From Sipunculus nudus (Eukaryota > Annelida > Sipuncula > Golfingiida > Sipunculidae), in the NCBI GenBank assembly GCA_026874595.1, contig CM049315.1:68705916-68769915 (forward strand): DNA of 64,000 bases, in the 5' to 3' direction. Under the pieces are notes generated by a model. It was not told the origin of the DNA. It made no database searches and worked only from the letters and a program-made list of their open reading frames with translations. Of the stretch, positions 44,619 through 55,853 are shown one piece after another. A program made the translations under genes and the position numbers. How positions within the stretch are numbered: the stretch's first letter is position 1; each line of letters begins with the position of its first letter.

Positions 44619-45280
44619 GATGTATATTATTAAACGACTATCATTTTGCAATATACAGCTAGGCGGTGACCCTTTTGGCTTCATGGGTGTGTATATAATG
44701 TGATTTTTATTTCAATTTTATGTGAATATAGTATGAAATGTAAACATAATAGGAAACGTCAGTTGTTGTATTGATTTCACAATTCGATCTGTGAAGTACC
44801 GTGAGACAAACTTATTAATTTTTAAAAATAATAATGATTTGAAATAATGGAATATTCAGTGATATACATTAACGTAAATACATGAACTGGGAAGCAGAAA
44901 GTTTTATATAAATATATATTTATGTATTTGTATCAATGTACCTGCCGGACACTAAATTTTATACAGGTAATTTGGGTTTCGTAATATCTAAAAGTCATAA
45001 AAATTCTAAAACTAAATGAACCTTGACAGATTTATATGGTATTCGCATGTAAAACATGGAATTGTACTTGTTTATTGGTTTGTAACTCACTGTTGTAAAT
45101 TTTATAATAGTCTCTGATGTCATTGATGAAACCAAATTTAAAAAAATAAAGAACAAGTACAAATCTGAGACATCATAGAGATAGAGAAAAAAATCCCAAT
45201 TTTGTAGAAAAGTAAATATTATAGCCAGCCACACGTGACACCCCCACCCTCTGAAGTTTGACAACGTTTTGCTTAGATAT
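44619..45280. other. Stretch without supported genes
   Basis: Lies between the 3' end of the LINE and the truncated end of the second gypsy element. It includes 3' LINE flank and AT-rich DNA. Confidence 0.5.
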
Positions 45281-45721
45281 TTAAGGTAAGAGTAGTAGAT
45301 GAACAGAAATATCGTTATAATACATTTTTTCAGGTTCTACTTTTTTAGAATAACTTGGAGTTTTTGAAAAAGTACTGTGAGTTCCAAACAATGTATTTTG
45401 AGTTCCAATTAAAGGCCACTTGACAAAAGGTTGAAGTTTCTCTGACCATGCAATTTGATAAGCAAATTCAATAACCAAACCAGCACCTGCACAACAATCA
45501 TTCCCTAATAACATTGGAGTTTGGAGATGTGGAGTTACAATACATTCAGTTTGGTGAGAATATCCAACACACTCGAGATCAACTAGAACATATCCAATAG
45601 CAGAGAACTCTGATCCTTCAAACCACCTCAAAACCTGATTCCTCTTCTTAACAATGTTGAGCCCTAAATCATGACACAAGTCTTCTCTGATCATTGAAAC
45701 AGAAGATCCAGATTCAACCAA
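45281..45721 (-). pseudogene. Retropepsin-like protease of second gypsy element
   Basis: Opens with VESGSSVSMIREDL, where retropepsins have D-(T/S)-G-(S/A), and continues to the LLGNDCCAGAGLVIEF segment that matches the second hydrophobic-Gly motif. The catalytic Asp position is Glu, which should abolish activity. It lies downstream of gag in the same strand, in another frame. Confidence 0.7.
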
Positions 45722-45914
45722 ACTATAACATTCCTGACCATTTACTTTTAAGTGTTATTAAGGGTCCATTTTGGGAAGTGGGTGGAAATCTATCAGATGA
45801 AAATACAGAACAATCCTTACTCTGCAATTTCGGAATAAACTCTTTAGTATGAACACTGAATTTTGGAATAAATTCTTTGGCATGAACATTTAATGGTTTT
45901 GAAGAATGGCATGG

Positions 45915-46226
45915 TCATTTGTCAGTTGGTTCAGCTTTTACAGGTGAATTTCTTTGCTTTTGTTTGTTAGGGCAATTTCTTTGAATATGACCTAATTCAC
46001 CACAGAGAAAACATGCCGAAGAGAATCTTCCTCTGCCTACTGATTTATATTGAAAATTATTCTTTGGAATAGCCCCAGAATTAACTGAATTTTTGGTATC
46101 AGAATCTTTTTGATCAGATTGTTTAGGTTTAAATCCAGGTCCCTTGTAAGCATAGCCTGTTTCAGGTCTTTTGAATGTCTTTTCCTCTCTCAGCAATTTT
46201 TTTCTGCAGAACATGATCATCTGCAA
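45915..46226 (-). pseudogene. Nucleocapsid with CCHC zinc knuckle
   Basis: Minus-strand frame rich in Lys, Gln and Asn, with CFLCGELGHIQRNC near 45990 matching C-x2-C-x4-H-x4-C. It is the RNA-binding end of the gag at 46403-46942. Intervening sequence 46227-46402 is in another frame. Confidence 0.85.
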
Positions 46227-46402
46227 TACCAGCTAATTCTCTGACTGTTAACCCTTCCTATTCCACCAACTGAAATTTCAAATTGTCATCAGCTACAGAA
46301 TGTAACATTTGGTCCATAACCAGTTTATCAAATATAGCTGTGACTTCCTCATCTTCCATTAATCTATCACTAGGTTGTACCCCCATTCCTAAATTTAAGG
46401 CG

Positions 46403-46942
46403 CTAAGCACTAGGAGTTAATTGATATCTGTGCAAGATAGCATGGATCACTTTATCATAATCCCTTTGTTCTTTCTGGGAAAGTGGATGGAAGGCCTGCT
46501 GAGCATTTCCAGTAAGATATGGTTCTAAATAATGACTCCATTCACTTTTAGGAATTTGATATCTATCGACCAAATTCTCAAAAGTTTTGATCCAATAGTG
46601 GATATCATCTCTACCTGTCAGTTTAGTCATTTCTTTGATCTTAACATGGGATTGACTACCTGCTTGTTTAACCATCATCTTCTCAAGAAGATTAATAAAT
46701 CTATCATTATCCTCTTTCCTATGCTTTTCCATCTCACTAAGGACAGACTGGAAAGAAACATCTGACATACCCTTAAGAGATACTCCAGGCTCTTTCATGT
46801 CAGGAATCTCTACTAAAGCATCTATATGCTCTTCCTTAGTATTCAAATCAGACAATTCTAAATGATTATGTTCACACAATTGAACAATATAAACTTTAGT
46901 ATATCTACGCAAAATAGCTTTCTTTTCATCTCTTGAAGCCAT
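46403..46942 (-). pseudogene. Gag capsid of second gypsy element
   Basis: Starts MASRDEKKAILRRYTKVYIV (46942), with a SAP-like N-terminal helix pair, then a coiled stretch (LSEMEKHRKEDNDRFINLLE). Then comes the capsid core: KLTGRDDIHYWIKTFENLV, SEWSHYLEPYLTGNAQQAF. Gag of Ty3/gypsy type. The frame closes at 46403 while capsid-like sequence continues out of frame toward the knuckle. Confidence 0.8.
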
Positions 46943-47063
46943 GATGACATTTAAAAGAAATCAACTATTATTAGTACGGAATTACCTTCTTTTATTTCTA
47001 AGGATAAATGGCTCACTATCTTTTAGCTGCCGCCCAGAAGACAGTTCACCAGAACCACATGAG

Positions 47064-47786
47064 CTATAGCTGCTGGATGCCGCCAAGGCCCCGAATGGGT
47101 CTCCCAAGAAATAATGACACGCCAGCAATCCCACTAATAATAAGGAACATATTGTGAGGAGTATCACTGCCTCTTAAAATCCCATTCCTGCTCTTCCTCA
47201 GAACTAGAACATTTATTGTTCTTAATTGGCAAGCACGGGTGAGTTTATTAAAGATCTTTCGCTTTAACACCTCCCCTGGATGTACCCCATCCCTCAACAA
47301 TGAGAAATTTACCTTTCTGACTACCTTCTCATAAGACTTCCCTGGCTTGCCTCTTTTCTTGATGGAAGGGCGTGTTATGTCTTTAATGGAATTGGCAAAA
47401 ATAAAACCGGACTGACGGGCTTGAGAGGTAATGAAATGATTGATAGTGAGTATATCCAAATCTAGAGTTTTTTGCTGGACTTCAAATTGAGCATCAGTAG
47501 AATTTAGTAAACTGAGCTTTCCAGTTTGGACATTATGTTGACAGGCAGACTTAATATTGACGGGAAGAATGGTGTTCCAAATGATAAAATAGCCATGTTT
47601 TTTGACATAAGAGTTGATATCACTAACAAGATTCTGTACACGTGTAAGTCTATGAGGGTCAGGATTGTATATAATTTCTATGCCATTGGGGAGTAGTTCT
47701 CTTGTTGACGAAATCACAAATACCAGCAGAAAAAATAATAGTAAATTCCGTTTTTGTATTAGAATGTGTACGACCCCGAAGTTCAT
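47064..47786 (-). CDS. Leader ORF upstream of gag: membrane-anchored, SGNH-hydrolase-like
   Basis: 240 codons on the minus strand between the LTR and gag. The N-terminus has a hydrophobic segment (LLLFFLLVFVISS). The body includes VQNLVSDINSYVKKHGYFII, WNTILPVNI and, near 47277-47291, LLRDGVHPGEVLKRK. D-G-x-H with upstream strand/helix blocks resembles the C-terminal D-x-x-H block of SGNH/GDSL esterases; the N-terminal GDS block is not visible, so the domain may be incomplete. The end of the ORF is hydrophobic too (MFLIISGIAGVSLFL), and an overlapping frame (46982-47167) also codes a membrane-like segment. Confidence 0.5.
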   Translation of the reverse strand: MNFGVVHILIQKRNLLLFFLLVFVISSTRELLPNGIEIIYNPDPHRLTRVQNLVSDINSYVKKHGYFIIWNTILPVNIKSACQHNVQTGKLSLLNSTDAQFEVQQKTLDLDILTINHFITSQARQSGFIFANSIKDITRPSIKKRGKPGKSYEKVVRKVNFSLLRDGVHPGEVLKRKIFNKLTRACQLRTINVLVLRKSRNGILRGSDTPHNMFLIISGIAGVSLFLGRPIRGLGGIQQL

Positions 47787-48179
47787 GGAACAAAGAATTC
47801 AAAGTAGCCCCGCCCCTACACACTTCAACAACGGAATCCTCAGGCGAGAGCCGCGCATTTGCCCGAAAGTAGTCGGCTAATCCCCTCCCCCTAGAATCAG
47901 AGAGGAACAGAAAGTGGACATGGAGGGACGAGAAAACAACCAGAAATCAGAGAGAACGACAAAAACACCCGAAGACAGGCCAAAAAGGAAACTAACTAGA
48001 AAACAGAGGAAAATCACTTAGCTGAGGTAATGAAATGATTGATAGTGAGTATATCCAAATCTAGATAAACAACAGGAAAAGGAAGTAACAAGAAACAGAG
48101 AATGATGGGAAAAAAAACCGGAATCCAAAGGTGTTACCTCAAAAGCACATGGCATCTCCAAGTGAGTCGGCAGCCGGCG

Positions 48180-48192
48180 ACGTTGGGCGCCA
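48180..48192 (-). promoter_or_regulatory. Primer-binding site complementary to tRNA-Lys
   Basis: The minus strand reads TGGCGCCCAACGT, identical to the first 13 bases of the tRNA-Lys(CUU) primer site known from retroviruses and retrotransposons. It starts four bases inside the LTR edge. Confidence 0.7.
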
Positions 48193-48196
48193 TTTA

Positions 48197-48519
48197 TGTA
48201 GTGGTGATCTTGTTGCCACAGATAACGAACTCCAGCAACGGTTTAGAGATGTTTTATTCGCCCCGGCTCGAGTACCAACTGACTAACATGTCCACAAAAA
48301 CTTGGGACATTAACTACGCGCATGCGCACTAGCTATAACAATAAACAAAAGAACATGTGACATTTAAGCCGCTGTTAACCCTGCTCTACCAGTTTCGATG
48401 AACACAGTCCTACCACTACACTGCCGGTAGATGTCGCTATCAGCAGAACACGAAATAATTCACTGGTTTACATGTTAATACTACTGTTTGACTCTAGATG
48501 TCGCCACAATTCATTACAT
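48197..48519 (-). repeat. LTR of second gypsy element
   Basis: About 323 bp, with plus-strand termini TGTAGTG and CATTACA (imperfect inverted repeat, TG...CA). It sits next to the primer-binding site. No second LTR is found in the window because the 3' half is missing. Confidence 0.65.
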
Positions 48520-49728
48520 AGTCTCTCCTAGCCATAATAAATTTAACTCGTCACGAATTCCAGAATATAAGACGGGGGCCAGACTGTTCTAATTGTCACT
48601 CTCCGCCTTGGTGACAAGTCTTGGAAGTAGAGAGAATTCAGCGGGAGAACCACGTGTCATCTGTTGACGGAAGAGGCTTAGTGACAGCTGCGTTTGGCAT
48701 AATCTGCCCATGTTACGGTATCTAGGCATCGTTGATAGGGACCTGTTTGCCGTTAATTTTCAGCCGGCCGTGCCAGAACCGTACTTTTTGTTTGTCCGTG
48801 AATGCCTGTCTGATTTGTGGCCCGGCTTTCTTCTTCAAATAATAATCTTCCCTGACCAAGTCTTCTACAAAGTGTGCGGCGTTTCCGTCCTCTTGACCTC
48901 GTTTCTCTCTTTGTGTTTTTAGTAGTGTGTTTCGTACCGGTCTTGCATAGAATCTCTCTATAATATGTCTATGGCCCTCAGATTTTTGTTTACCGGTTCT
49001 ATGAGCGTTTTCAATAGCTTCCAGCCCATTAATTGTTTCAAAATCATCATTCAGGAGTTTTTCGTTAACAATATGCTCTGTCACAATCTTTTTACAGTCC
49101 TCCTGTTTTTGTTCTGGGATCCCAATGAGTCTCAAGTTAAACTCCCGGCTAAAAGTTTCCGAGTCCAATAACTTTTCCTTTAATGAAGAAATCTGCTGAT
49201 TTTTCTCATTGTTTTCTGATTTCAGTTCATTTACTTCAGATTTCAGAGCTTTATTTTCTGCTTCAATTTTTGCCAATTTAGTCACTGTTTCTTTAAGGTC
49301 AGCCTGTGTAAATTCAAGACTTTTCACTACAGATTCAACTTTTGAGTTCAGTGAAGCATAATTAGTTTCTGCTTTCTAGACCACTTCTAATATGTGAAAT
49401 CCCTTCACCAAGTGATGTTTTAAAGTCATTCAAAGCAGTCTGCATTACCTCTTGAAGTTGGGTGCACTTAGCATCTACAACGTCCATTATTGAACCACTT
49501 GCGTTAGAGGACCCTGGTTCTCGCCCGTTTTTCTGTGAAGGGTTGGACTTTTTCTGCCCTTGTTTTAAATATTTCTCCATACTTGGTTGCTCCAAAGATG
49601 ACATATCACTTTTGCTTATTGACCGTGTAGTAATTTGAGACACCTGTGACATATCCAGTGAGATACTAATTTACTGAGAGAGCACATGAAAGTGTGTCCA
49701 CTCATTCGGCCATATTGAACCGGATGTC
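48520..49728 (-). mobile_element. Minus-strand L1-like LINE, 5' UTR and ORF1
   Basis: The 5' end near 49728 reads GACATCCGGTTCAATATGGC on the minus strand, nearly the same start as the LINE at 4885 (GACATCCGGTTAATGGCG). ORF1 covers 49652-48722; about 200 bp of inter-ORF spacer follows and stops at the gypsy LTR. ORF2 is absent. The same insertion exists in copy 1 (1-77), so it predates the duplication or allelic split. Confidence 0.8.
48722..49652 (-). pseudogene. LINE ORF1 (L1 ORF1p-like), one frameshift
   Basis: Starts MSQVSQITTRSISKSDMSSL at 49652. After a frame change near 49365 it continues through a long coiled coil (KLAKIEAENKALKSEVNELK and NEKNQQISSLKEKLL, about 49280-49150). Then comes the RRM-like block REFNLRLIGIPEQKQEDCKK, then NAHRTGKQKSEGHRHIIERF, and a C-terminal domain ending LKINGKQVPINDA. 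This is the same architecture as 4966-5804, though the protein is longer. Confidence 0.85.
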
Positions 49729-50362
49729 TCACCTAAACTTGATGTGAAAGGTCTTGATAAACAAATGTCTTCGCTGTCAGCTGAAGACAGGCAAATGTGG
49801 ACAGAGGCTCTTGGGGCAACGTCAGAGATGTTTGGAATACCCGAGCAGGCGGAGCAAGCCACTCACATGGAAGGGAGACCACTACCTAAGAAATCCCACC
49901 AGGCAACCCGTGTGGAGGAGGGTCAACTTCAGTTAGGACACCTATTTGAGCACCGCATGTGGCTTATCGGTTGACCACATCTTAGGAATGTGCACATGTG
50001 CACCTGTATCAACCACTGAGATTCCGAAGTATGAGGGCCCAGCAAGTACTTACTGCATCTACCCACCTGCTGTTAGGTCACCAAGTCTACATCTATACGG
50101 TTACATGCCCCCAGCAAATCCAACCCGATTGACGACTTTCTCAGAAGAAGAAATGAAAGGAGAGACGTCTTATCAGCAGTGGAGACACGAGGTACGCAAT
50201 CTGATCAGACAGAATCTATATCCAGATAATCACATCGTACTGGCCATCGTCAAGTCGTTGAAGGGACAGGCAGGACAATTCGCGATCCGTTTGGGGGAGG
50301 AGGCATCCTCTGCTGAGATAGTCAGGAAGTTCTATGATCTATGGAAATGTGTTACCATCTAA
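49729..50362 (+). pseudogene. PNMA/Ty3-type gag remnant (copy 2)
   Basis: Counterpart of 78-872. Here the N-terminal frame (49744-49974) is better kept: MKGLDKQMSSLSAEDRQMWT and GIPEQAEQATHMEGRPLPKK. The capsid frame (49946-50362) then reads the same core as copy 1 but shifts out of frame near 50330, where copy 1 reads KLDKIYG. Capsid-tail sequence continues out of frame to about 50640. Confidence 0.6.
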
Positions 50363-50853
50363 GGTCGGCATGGGACAGTTCTTCTCCGCGAAACAACAGA
50401 AAAACGAAAACTATAGCAGAGTGGAGTTGTAGGCTGGAGGATTTCTTTTCGCGTGGCAACCAGTCGCTTATTTTAGCCACTGCTGGACCAAACATGTAAA
50501 TGTCAAAGTTCTTCACAGGAATTCGATGGGAGCAGATCCAAAACGAGATTAGTAATAAGGCTGAGAATGCCACATACGAACTTAAGACCGAAGATGGGAA
50601 TGAACCACGAAAAACATTGCGCCGCAATCTGCTTCTTCCGATAGGATATTTGTCTCAGCACACAACATGACACACAGGATACCAAGAATCAGAGAGTTAA
50701 ACCAAAGCCAAAACGTTCGGTTAAAAACGGAAGGGTTGATTATACTCTTAGCTCTGAGGAGGAAGATTCTTAGGAGGAACCTGTTATTTTTTTTTATGCC
50801 ACAGCCAAAACCTAGAAGAAAACCGTGTCCCCAGCGATTTCTAAACTCCAACA

Positions 50854-51330
50854 TTGCAGAAAAGCCAAAACCGACCCCCAAGACAACATTCACCAAGTGA
50901 GGCAACGGCGGTTTCAAATGATTGTCATGAGCTGACTGATAGGACACCAAAGTCAATAGAAAATGAAGGACCTGAAGTTTCGCGGGATGCTTTGGAGATT
51001 GGTGCTGCATCTAATGCAGACGAAACAGTTCATACTGACAAAATCGTGGCAGACCTACCGCGTACTTCAGACCAGTCTGTTCCCAGTATGCCAAGACGTT
51101 CAAGCCGTACCGGAAAGACGCTAATGTGGTATGGTCCTTGTTCCCATCAACAAACCTGTTACTCACCAAACCAAGAATCCCAAGAGAATTCTGTCATTCG
51201 AAACCGAATAGTCAATCTAAAGAAGCTAATAGACGCCCTTTCTCCTTTAATGTCATTGCATTATATGACATGTATTTACTTAGGTTTCAGCGAAAAAACA
51301 GTAAGGAATAGAACAATTTATGTAAGATAG
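50854..51330 (+). pseudogene. Probable gypsy pol C-terminal tail remnant (copy 2)
   Basis: 158-codon frame, longer than in copy 1, where a TGA (about 1339) interrupts it. It contains VPSMPRRSSRTGKTLMWYGP and ends EKTVRNRTIYVR. The same caveats as for 1170-1700 apply. Confidence 0.35.
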
Positions 51331-52588
51331 GCCCTATGGTATATTGATTTTATTGACATATTCATATCACGTGCGTTATATTATGAAATACCTTGGAGAG
51401 ATATGATAAACATATGATAATATTTTACTAAACAGCGTGAGCGTACTTAACCACATAATGTTTAAATCGAAGAAGTACTGGTATAATTTATGATATCATC
51501 GTTCATATGTCAAATGGTCATGGTACACTGTCGTATGCTTTTGAAGACCTAGAATTATTTTATATTGTAATGTATTTGTAATGTGTACATATCATTATAT
51601 GCAGGCAACTATCATGTAAGTGATGTTATGAGATAAGTAACTTGCTGATGAAATTGCCTGGGTTAGTTGATGCTGTCTCCTTCGAATTGATGTATACACA
51701 TACATGTATCATATATTGTTGCGTGTAATACATAGTTAAGTGATACGTAATCCTCTGATCCCAACGACACATGGACTACAAGAACAATAGGCATTACAAT
51801 ACCATAGAACAAATCCTGTAAGCCAGTAACACCCACCAGGAAACTACTACCAGGCTTCATTTACACCTGAAGAAGGGGGCTGAACCCCCGAAAGCTTGTG
51901 TCAAGAGTGACAACACCAGCTAGTCTACATAAAGGTATCATATATCTACTTCACTTACTCATATATACAGACTAGCACGTCAATTCAAACCTTATATAGT
52001 GTGTCAATGTTAATTCAGTAGAGTAAGTCAGTCAATATATTGTCATAATAACGGTAATATTATCATACACGTACTATTTCGCTAAATGTGGTCCTTAAGG
52101 TAAAATATTCTATGACCAAATGTGGTCGTCTGTAATATCGTATACATTAGAGTATGTCAGTCTTTATATTTTCATTATACTGGTAATATCATCATAGATA
52201 TTATTACACGCTTATTTTGCTAAATATGGTCAGAAAGTTTGATTTATCAACCAAAGGTGGATATCCGATCAGCTATAATGTTCTCAATGTGTAAACACAT
52301 TGTAAGTGCCGCACATTATGTTAGCGAAAATTAAATGTAAATTCTGAAAACTGAGTATGTTGTGTGTGTATTTCCTATTGTACATTTGTCGCCGTTTTAA
52401 TTGTATATATGACTTGGCATGCAACTGTTGAACTGGAGAGTTCAATGTCATGTGTTTCTCTCTTTCAAGCGCATTAAACCTGTATAGCACATTCTGTGTT
52501 GTGACTGAGAGACGTGATCTGTATGTGCGGCCCACATCCCCTAGCAAATGTTCTTAACCAACCCCGGTGTGACAACTACTGTTACATA
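51331..52588. other. Non-coding duplicated stretch with hammerhead-like motif
   Basis: Matches 1701-2958. At 51867-51893 is CTGAAGA, a GGGGGC/CCCCC hairpin, then GAAA. No gene seen. Confidence 0.55.
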
Positions 52589-52653
<65 letters not shown>

Positions 52654-52672
52654 AAGAGAGAGAGAGAGAGAG
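52589..52672. repeat. (TA)n with interruptions, then (GA)n
   Basis: Homologous to the pure TA tract at 2959-3013, but interrupted and with a GA tail. Confidence 0.95.
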
Positions 52673-53371
52673 TGGCGTTTTACAAAAGTACTAAAATATA
52701 TTACGACACAAGAGTTAAAATTTAATCGAAAAGAAACATTTTCAATTTTCGTATAAAGTAAGCAACATTTCGCTTCATTTAAGATAATTAGGAAGTTTAT
52801 TGAAAAGAGAACATCCAGATGTTGAAAATGCCAAATCAGCAAACATTATGTTAGCATTCCTTTTCCCTGAATTTCCCTGGACTTCAAGCTGTGTTTCTAG
52901 GAAAAAAACTAACCAACCAAATTCATTTTCTTCTCAAAAAATGACTTTGTACTTTGTTACCTGTGCAAATTCATGTCCTTGTGTAAAATTATATATTAGT
53001 TGTGTATTACTGCCGATTAACAAGTGGTCTTTCATAAATGGTTGGTGCTACAGGTTAACATTTTGTCTATCCATGTTATGCATCATCAACTTAGATGTGT
53101 TTACAAAAAAACAAATGGAAATAGGATTTTACCGACAGATACAACACTACTTAAAAGTAAAATAAAAATGTGTATGAGATTATTGAATGCTACCTAATGA
53201 GATGTAAAAGCTATCCTACCTGATAATTAACTGCATTCATCATAGCCATTAAATATTCCCTGACTTACATAATCATCATAAAATTCCATGACTTTTTACG
53301 AAATTTCCTGACTTTTCCCTGTCCTTGAAAACATAATATTTTCCCTGACCGCTGGCAACCCTGTACGTAGC
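52673..53371. other. Non-coding duplicated stretch
   Basis: Homologous to 3014-3857 of copy 1. No supported gene. Confidence 0.55.
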
Positions 53372-53716
53372 GACAGCCTGTCACCCCAAACGTCGATTTT
53401 AGATATACGGAAGACGATGGGGTGACAGTACAAGCTATTGGGTTCGCATCAATTCTAGTATGTGCAGATGTGCACGCCATTTCTGACACTACTTTTTCAT
53501 CTTCATCTACTTCTCGAGCTGTCATTTTCCTGAGTTAAGACAAAAAGTGACGTTATTCTGTTGGGGAAAATAATAATTATTACATCTACGGTTGACTTAC
53601 GTGTATTCGTGCAGCAGTTTTTAATACCGAGGCTGGTTTTACTCGAAAAACTCGTCTCCACGTCTGTTAGCGGGAGAACCATAACTTCCGGTAGGGGATT
53701 CCCAAACGGCTATGTG

Positions 53717-55354
53717 TAAAACTCGGAAGTCCGAAGTCGGAAGCAAGGATTTTTTAAAATAAAGCAATGATCGAAGCATAATTAAAATGCTACTACATCA
53801 ATGGAAAGTACCATTTTATTTTTATTGATAGAATAAGGTTTTTTTCTATCATAATGCAAAAATCAAAGTTATCCATCCCAAGTTATGGACTATTTTTTTC
53901 TCGGAAATGCCCGGTTATGGTCCTGATGTGTAAAACTCGGAAGCCAGTAATGGCTAATGCATTGGTCATCATATTGTCAGCAAACGTGTCAAGCATTTTC
54001 AATTATTTCAATATGACATATTTTACATAAACTCAATCTGTTTTTTAACATTCATGATGCTGTTTTTTTATAATATATTATATTGATATTTTATTTCATT
54101 TTGTAAAACAAGATTATATTAACTCATCAATATTTTACGCTTTTACCGTATGTTGGGGGAAAAAGTTCAGTAAATGTTTAAAAATAAATAGTCACAGAGC
54201 AAATGTTATAGATATAAAACATTCTGTTTAATTATAGAACCTGATACCAGCAACTATTAAGTTCTGAGAGAAGGATGTCCGAAAACGCACGGTACTATAC
54301 TGTATCGAGAATTCCGACTATAGTCCGGTCAATTTTGTTTTCTGAGGATAAAAATATAAGGATCAAATAAAAATAGTGTGTATACACGGAATATTCAGAT
54401 GCATGGATTTTTATAAAGATCAAAATATATTGAATTTTCATATTTGTTCAACGTATGGGAAATATATCACTGTTTTTATTTTGAATGACATCGTAATTTA
54501 TAACTATTTTTAATGCCGTATTAGGGTTTATTATACCATATTTATTATTCAGTGGTGCATCCATAGAGGGCGCAAGCCCATTCAGACGTAATATCTCTCA
54601 TTTTATCGAGTTCTTTTCCAATAAATTCGTAATCAATTTTCATTTCTTTTTCAGATTACTTTTTTATTCCCCAGCAAGTTCATTATTATATTTTTTTACT
54701 TTACAATTCATAAGTTGGTGATTTACTCCACTATGAGAGCATCCAAATATATACTAGTATATTGAGGAATCGCCCCCCCCCCCCCCATCGCATTACCGTG
54801 CGAGTCATGCACGGTCTCCCCACAGAGCTCAGCTCGGGGTGGGATCGACCGTGAAAAATCTCACGCCTCCTCGGCTGATACTCAGACTCACGCACTGTGA
54901 GCCTGGGCGCTCACAGATCACAAAAGTCGGTAAAATGCAAAGATTGTCATAAGACTTAAACATATCAATTATTTTACAATGAGTACTACCTTTAAATAGT
55001 GACAATTTGCAAGTTATAAATGTATAGACGCGCATTTCATCATTGACATTAACATGTTACGAACTTTTGAATATTTGGACTTTACAGTTTATACCGTAAT
55101 TTTATAGAAATATAAATATTAAAGCCAAACAACCTCAAGTTTGAATATATTGTTCAAAAACATGTAGGAGAAAAGTTGCGGAAAACAGAAAATCCTCATA
55201 ATCATTTGTTTAAGGTGCCTCAAAATGTCCTCTTTACATTGCATATTTTAAAAATTAATCCCTTTCCATACATTCCCCATGTAATTATAAATATCTTTAA
55301 CAAAAATATAGCTCTAGATGGGGCGAAATATATTACGTGAAAATACACCTACAC

Positions 55355-55400
<46 letters not shown>

Positions 55401-55853
55401 TTTACAAATAAAAAAATTTATAGTTTTTCAATTACGTATGTATCATGTATATTGTATTATACACTAATTAAAAGCAGAATCATGCATAAACAATTTTAAT
55501 ATATGCATGCAACTATAATTATAATGTAACTGCATTTGGGCTGTGGCTCTAACTGACCACAAGTTAACCAGTGCGTCTCTGTGACTTCCGAGTTATACAC
55601 ATTGGATCACATCCCAGCACTTCTGACTGACTTCCGAGATTGCTTCCGAGCACAAAATCATCCATAACTTTCAGATTAAAGAATGGATCACTATTATTCT
55701 TCACAGAATGATAATGAAGATCTTATTCTATCGGGGAAAAACAAAACGGTTTTGAAGCGTTAGCATTTTGTACATGCTTTAAACTGCTTTATTTATAAGA
55801 CAATTCCTTGGTTTCCGGCTTCCGGCTTCCGACTTCCAAGTTTACATACACGA
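53717..55853. mobile_element. Foldback-type element with long imperfect inverted ends
   Basis: The left 250 bp and right 280 bp are inverted relatives. They share TGTAAAACTCGGAAGT versus GTAAACTTGGAAGT, AAATAAAGCA, ATAGAATAAG, AAAGTTAT and a second ATGTGTA(A/T)AACTCGGAAG. The interior (about 54000-55540) is AT-rich, without coding capacity, and includes a TA tract at 55356-55396. It is a non-autonomous DNA element; the exact ends and any target duplication are unclear. Confidence 0.6.
55356..55396. repeat. (TA)n microsatellite
   Basis: Pure TA tract inside the foldback element. Confidence 0.95.

Larger units (their letters stand above)
45281..48519 (-). mobile_element. Second Ty3/gypsy element, 5' half only
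   Basis: Minus strand: LTR 48197-48519, primer-binding site 48180-48192, leader, an upstream ORF with a membrane anchor (47064-47786), gag (46403-46942), zinc knuckle (45915-46226) and protease (45281-45721). No RT, RNase H or integrase follows, so it was cut soon after the protease. Its LTR end abuts the interior of the LINE fragment at 48520-49728, suggesting it inserted into that LINE. Confidence 0.8.

Noticed and set aside
45281-48519. Env-like gene in the second gypsy element
   Set aside because: The only membrane-like ORF lies before gag and has a D-G-x-H block, not an envelope layout; no cleavage site or fusion protein features are evident.
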